Below the pieces are notes generated by a model, which was not told where the DNA came from, did not search any database, and worked only from the letters and a program-made list of their open reading frames with translations. From the NCBI GenBank assembly GCA_963975885.1, contig CAXBIS010000004.1, positions 124,001 through 188,000 on the forward strand: a DNA stretch of 64,000 bases, written 5' to 3'. Position 1 is the stretch's first letter, and every line of letters starts with the position of its first letter. The stretch is from Pseudazoarcus sp963975885. GTDB taxonomy: Bacteria > Pseudomonadota > Gammaproteobacteria > Burkholderiales > Rhodocyclaceae. This document shows, piece by piece, positions 63,012 through 64,000 of the stretch. The position numbers were made by a program, and so were the translations under genes.

Positions 63012-64000
63012 ATGAGTGCCAAACGAAAGATCGATTCCGCCTCCCGTGGCCGCACGGGCAGGGCGCGTGCGGCCACGGGCACGCAGGCCGTGCGCGGACC
63101 GCTGGCCCATGCCGGAGCCGTGCTCGGCGAAGTGCTGAGTTTCGAGTACCCGGCCGATGCGGTGCTCTCGCGCTATTTTCGCGAGCATCGCGAACTGGGG
63201 CATCGCGACCGCGGCATCGTCGCCGAGAGCGTCTACGGCATCCTGCGCCGCCTGCGCTGGCTGCGCGCGACGGTTGGGGAGGATGCCAGCCCGCGTCAGC
63301 TTCTGCTGGCCTGGCTGGCGCGTTGCGAAGGCTGGTCTGCGCGGCGTTTCGAAGGCCTGGCCTCGGAGACCGAACTGGCCTGGATCGCGGGGTTGCGCGC
63401 GCTCGAGCCGGCACAACTCACGCTCGGCGTGCGTACCGACCTGCCCGACTGGCTGGTCGAGCGTCTGCGCGCGTCCATGAATGAAGAACAACTGGTTGCG
63501 CTGGCCGCAGGATTGAACCGGCCGGCACCGCTGGACTTGCGGGTGAATCGGGTGCGCAGTTCGCGCGATGCGCTGCTGGCCGAGTTGAACGAATCGGGCG
63601 TTGTCGCCACGGCGTGCCCGTATTCGCCGCACGGGCTGCGTCTGGCCGAAAAGCCGGCCTTGCAGAAGCATGCACGCTTTCTCGACGGATCGTTCGAGGT
63701 GCAGGACGAAGGCAGCCAGTTGCTGGGCTTTCTGGTGCAGCCGCGTCGCGGCGAGCTGATCGTCGATTTCTGCGCCGGTGCGGGCGGCAAGACGCTGCAT
63801 CTGGGCTCCATGATGCGCTCGACCGGACGGCTGTACGCCTTCGACGTGTCCGAGCGCAGGCTGGCCCAGCTCAAGCCGCGCGCGGCGCGTGCCGGGCTGT
63901 CCAACGTGCATCCGGCAGTGATTGCCCACGAACGAGATGCGCGCGTCAAGCGTCTAGCCGGCAAGGCCGACCGCGTGCTGGTCGACGTGCCGTGCAGCGG
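63012..64000 (+). CDS. RsmB/NOP-family rRNA cytosine methyltransferase (3' end outside window)
   Basis: The first 329 codons of an RsmB-type protein, open to the window end. An N-terminal helical RNA-binding domain is followed from about residue 235 by the SAM-dependent methyltransferase domain with DFCAGAGGKTLHLG (motif I) and FDVSERRLAQLKPRA. The final visible residues are DVPCSG, the motif IV catalytic Cys. It methylates cytosine C5 in RNA, probably 16S rRNA. The basic, Ser/Arg-rich N terminus (SAKRKIDSASRGRTGRARA) is longer than usual. Confidence 0.9.
   Translation, partial: MSAKRKIDSASRGRTGRARAATGTQAVRGPLAHAGAVLGEVLSFEYPADAVLSRYFREHRELGHRDRGIVAESVYGILRRLRWLRATVGEDASPRQLLLAWLARCEGWSARRFEGLASETELAWIAGLRALEPAQLTLGVRTDLPDWLVERLRASMNEEQLVALAAGLNRPAPLDLRVNRVRSSRDALLAELNESGVVATACPYSPHGLRLAEKPALQKHARFLDGSFEVQDEGSQLLGFLVQPRRGELIVDFCAGAGGKTLHLGSMMRSTGRLYAFDVSERRLAQLKPRAARAGLSNVHPAVIAHERDARVKRLAGKADRVLVDVPCS

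Overview
The window is GC-rich, densely coded chromosomal DNA. Gene content (AioBA arsenite oxidase, furan-type catabolism, AcnA, MutL, PurN, RIO kinase, DUF2959 lipoprotein) suggests a metabolically versatile betaproteobacterium, most likely in the Azoarcus/Thauera/Aromatoleum range; that placement is inference from gene content. I saw no transposase, phage gene, tRNA, rRNA or CRISPR array. The first and last genes run off the window edges.

Region by region. 1-4.0 kb: the end of a hybrid histidine kinase, a stand-alone receiver protein, and an unusual GAF/NCS2-permease fusion protein. 4.0-4.25 kb: remains of a LysR regulator gene. 4.3-6.3 kb: a VF530-type protein coupled to a bacterial RIO kinase, then a DUF2959 lipoprotein. 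6.4-25.7 kb: a large catabolic island. It holds a LysR regulator, a UbiX prenyltransferase, MocA, an AraC regulator, a three-subunit molybdenum hydroxylase, an acyl-CoA ligase, an enoyl-CoA-hydratase-like hydrolase, XdhC, an aldehyde dehydrogenase, a UbiD decarboxylase, a fused TRAP permease with a TAXI receptor, and a ThDP enzyme. This set matches the known furfural/2-furoate/2,5-furandicarboxylate (hmf) pathway ending in 2-oxoglutarate. Its promoters share a repeated GGTAA-type motif, in most cases as a pair 20 bp apart.

25.7-30.9 kb: a DsrE-like periplasmic protein, a small unknown, a luciferase-like flavoprotein, aconitase A and an orphan encapsulin-type ferritin. 31-37.8 kb: arsenite sensing and oxidation, with aioR-aioS-aioX on the minus strand diverging from aioB-aioA behind a near-consensus sigma-54 promoter. 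37.8-42.8 kb: a zinc metallopeptidase, a DODA dioxygenase, DoxX, LysR and an NDH-2-like oxidoreductase. 42.9-47.5 kb: two ECF sigma systems, one of the ECF42/YCII type with a recognisable autoregulatory promoter and one with a cupin anti-sigma-like partner, plus a DUF3455 protein.

47.6-54.0 kb: a tightly overlapped seven-gene operon: thermostable-hemolysin family protein, AMP-dependent ligase, haem-oxygenase-like putative di-iron enzyme, SDR, periplasmic helical protein, and a PmrA/QseB-type two-component system. It starts behind a perfect PmrA-type box. I know of no described function for it, and it is the best candidate here for an undescribed system. 54-64 kb: housekeeping genes (leuA, an Lrp regulator, a YqhA protein, an HNH nuclease, a CBS-BON protein, mutL, a lipoprotein, purN, a DUF3108 protein, and an rsmB-type methyltransferase cut off by the window end).
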